Source of the DNA: Polaromonas sp.
GTDB lineage: Bacteria > Pseudomonadota > Gammaproteobacteria > Burkholderiales > Burkholderiaceae_C
Direction of reading: 5' to 3'
Length of the DNA stretch: 9,763 nucleotides
Assembly: GCA_026786065.1 (NCBI GenBank)
Contig: JAJAYS010000303.1
Span: 1 to 9,763, forward strand
Part shown: positions 8,740-9,763 of the stretch, piece after piece
Numbering within the stretch: position 1 is the stretch's first letter
How the letters are laid out: each line of letters opens with the position of its first letter
Made by a program: the position numbers and the translations under genes
The notes under the pieces: generated by a model
Seen by the model: only the letters and a program-made list of their open reading frames with translations
Databases searched by the model: none
Told to the model about the DNA's origin: nothing

Positions 8740-9763
8740 GTGGATGACCCTTCGGGCAGGCGCCTGCGGGCCATCGTCGCCGGCGGCGGCATAGGCGGGC
8801 TGGCGGCGGCGCTGGCCGTGGCCCGGGCCGGCTGGGATGTCCGCGTTCTCGAAAAATCAGGCGCTTTCAGCGCCATCGGCGCCGGTCTGCAACTGGGGCC
8901 GAACGTGGTCAAGGTGCTGCAGCATTGGGGCCTGGCCGATGACCTGTCGTCGCTTGCAGCGGTGCCCGAGCGTCTGCAGGTCCGCAGTGCGCTGTCGGGC
9001 GAATTGCTGGCCGGGCTGAGTCTGGGGCCAGCAATGGTCCGACGTTACGGCGCGCCGTACCTGACGATGCACCGGGCCGATCTGCATGCGGTGCTGCTGG
9101 CCGCCCTGCGCCAGACCGACGCCCGCCTGTATCTGGATCGCCCGATCGAGTCGTTCAGCCAGACCGATGCCGGCGTGACGGTTCAACCGGCGGCCCGGCT
9201 GGCGCTGGAGTGCGACGCGCTGATCGGTGCAGACGGCTTGTGGAGCGCGGTGCGCGCGCAGTGGCTCGGCGACGGTTTGCCGCAGCGCACCGGGCACCTG
9301 GCTTTGCGGGCACTGTTGCCGCAGGCCGGCCTGCCCGATGCGCTGCGCTCGCGCGACGTCACCGTCTGGCTCGGGCCGCGCATGCATGTCGTGCACTACC
9401 CGGTGCGCGGTGGCGACTGGCTCAATCTGGTGGCCTTTGTGCATGGCGCACCCGACGCCGGTGAGCACGGTCTGCCGGCCTGGGACCAGCAGGCCAGCGC
9501 GGACGATCTGCGCGCCGGGCTCAGCGGCGCCTGTACTGCGCTGCAGGAGCGCATCGCGTCGGTCGAGGAATGGAGCTTGTGGGTGATGTACGACCGGCCA
9601 CCGGTGCGTAGCGCTGCGCACATGGCGGGCGGGCGGGTTGCCCTGCTCGGCGATGCGGCCCACCCGATGCGGCCGTATCTGGCGCAGGGCGCCGGCATGG
9701 CCATCGAGGACGCCGCCGCGCTGGGCCGCGCGCTGGCGCACGCCGACCCGTCGGGCGACGACG
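8740..9763 (+). CDS. FAD-dependent class A monooxygenase (aromatic hydroxylase-like), 3' end cut off by window edge
   Basis: A flavoprotein monooxygenase that would use FAD, NAD(P)H and O2 to hydroxylate a substrate, probably aromatic. I translated it by hand: it stays open to the edge for 341 codons, so perhaps 40-60 residues are missing against the usual 380-400. Seen: the dinucleotide-binding AGGGIGGLAAALAVARAG (14-31) with E38 ending the second strand, the GADG motif (D165, G166), and the FAD-ribityl motif GDAAHPMRPYLAQGAGMAIE (304-323). The last resembles salicylate or 3-hydroxybenzoate hydroxylases, but the substrate cannot be named. No ATG is in frame. GTG at 8740-8742 with AGGG seven bases upstream is the best start. 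It lies 48 nt after acnA with no terminator seen between, so co-transcription is possible though no functional link to aconitase is obvious. Confidence 0.9.
   Translation, partial: MDDPSGRRLRAIVAGGGIGGLAAALAVARAGWDVRVLEKSGAFSAIGAGLQLGPNVVKVLQHWGLADDLSSLAAVPERLQVRSALSGELLAGLSLGPAMVRRYGAPYLTMHRADLHAVLLAALRQTDARLYLDRPIESFSQTDAGVTVQPAARLALECDALIGADGLWSAVRAQWLGDGLPQRTGHLALRALLPQAGLPDALRSRDVTVWLGPRMHVVHYPVRGGDWLNLVAFVHGAPDAGEHGLPAWDQQASADDLRAGLSGACTALQERIASVEEWSLWVMYDRPPVRSAAHMAGGRVALLGDAAHPMRPYLAQGAGMAIEDAAALGRALAHADPSGDD

Noticed and set aside
8857..9741. 294-codon open frame on the minus strand
   Set aside because: It is antisense to the monooxygenase, whose plus-strand frame carries the GxGxxG, GADG and GDAAHP motifs in the right order.

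Overview
The window is GC-rich DNA that reads as an ordinary chromosomal core segment of a betaproteobacterium. Family-level resemblance of the cys proteins, the AcnA and the DUF934 protein points to Burkholderiales, probably Comamonadaceae. This placement rests on remembered family features and not on a search.

Positions 1-4743 (minus strand) hold an assimilatory sulfate reduction operon, transcribed right to left as cysI - DUF934 gene - cysH - cysD - cysN. Genes are packed tightly: cysI/DUF934 are 13 nt apart with the preferred start, DUF934/cysH overlap by 4 nt as GTGA, cysH/cysD are 13 nt apart, and cysD/cysN share one base as TGATG. CysDN activates sulfate to APS, CysH carries the cysteine set of an iron-sulfur APS reductase, and CysI reduces sulfite to sulfide, so the route skips PAPS and needs no cysC. 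cysN runs off the left edge. cysD is broken near its 3' end by what looks like one missing base. A candidate promoter with an upstream palindrome lies at about 4800-4867.

Positions 4936-5497 hold a separate minus-strand gene for a general-stress-type flavin/pyridoxamine-oxidase-fold protein. It ends at a strong intrinsic terminator that insulates it from the cys promoter. Positions 5498-5757 are a divergent intergenic region with a strong Shine-Dalgarno site for the next gene and no convincing promoter.

Positions 5758-8691 (plus strand) encode a full-length aconitase A with all three cluster cysteines. After 48 nt comes the start of a class A FAD-dependent monooxygenase, which runs off the right edge and lacks its C-terminus.

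I see no RNA gene, insertion sequence, CRISPR array or defence or mobile system, and no evidence of a new multi-gene system. The points worth a second look are the cysD frameshift, two AT-richer repeat-like segments read through in frame inside the DUF934 gene and acnA (29 of 56 positions identical in an ungapped hand alignment), the regulatory structure upstream of cysI, and a hairpin over the likely ribosome binding site of the monooxygenase.
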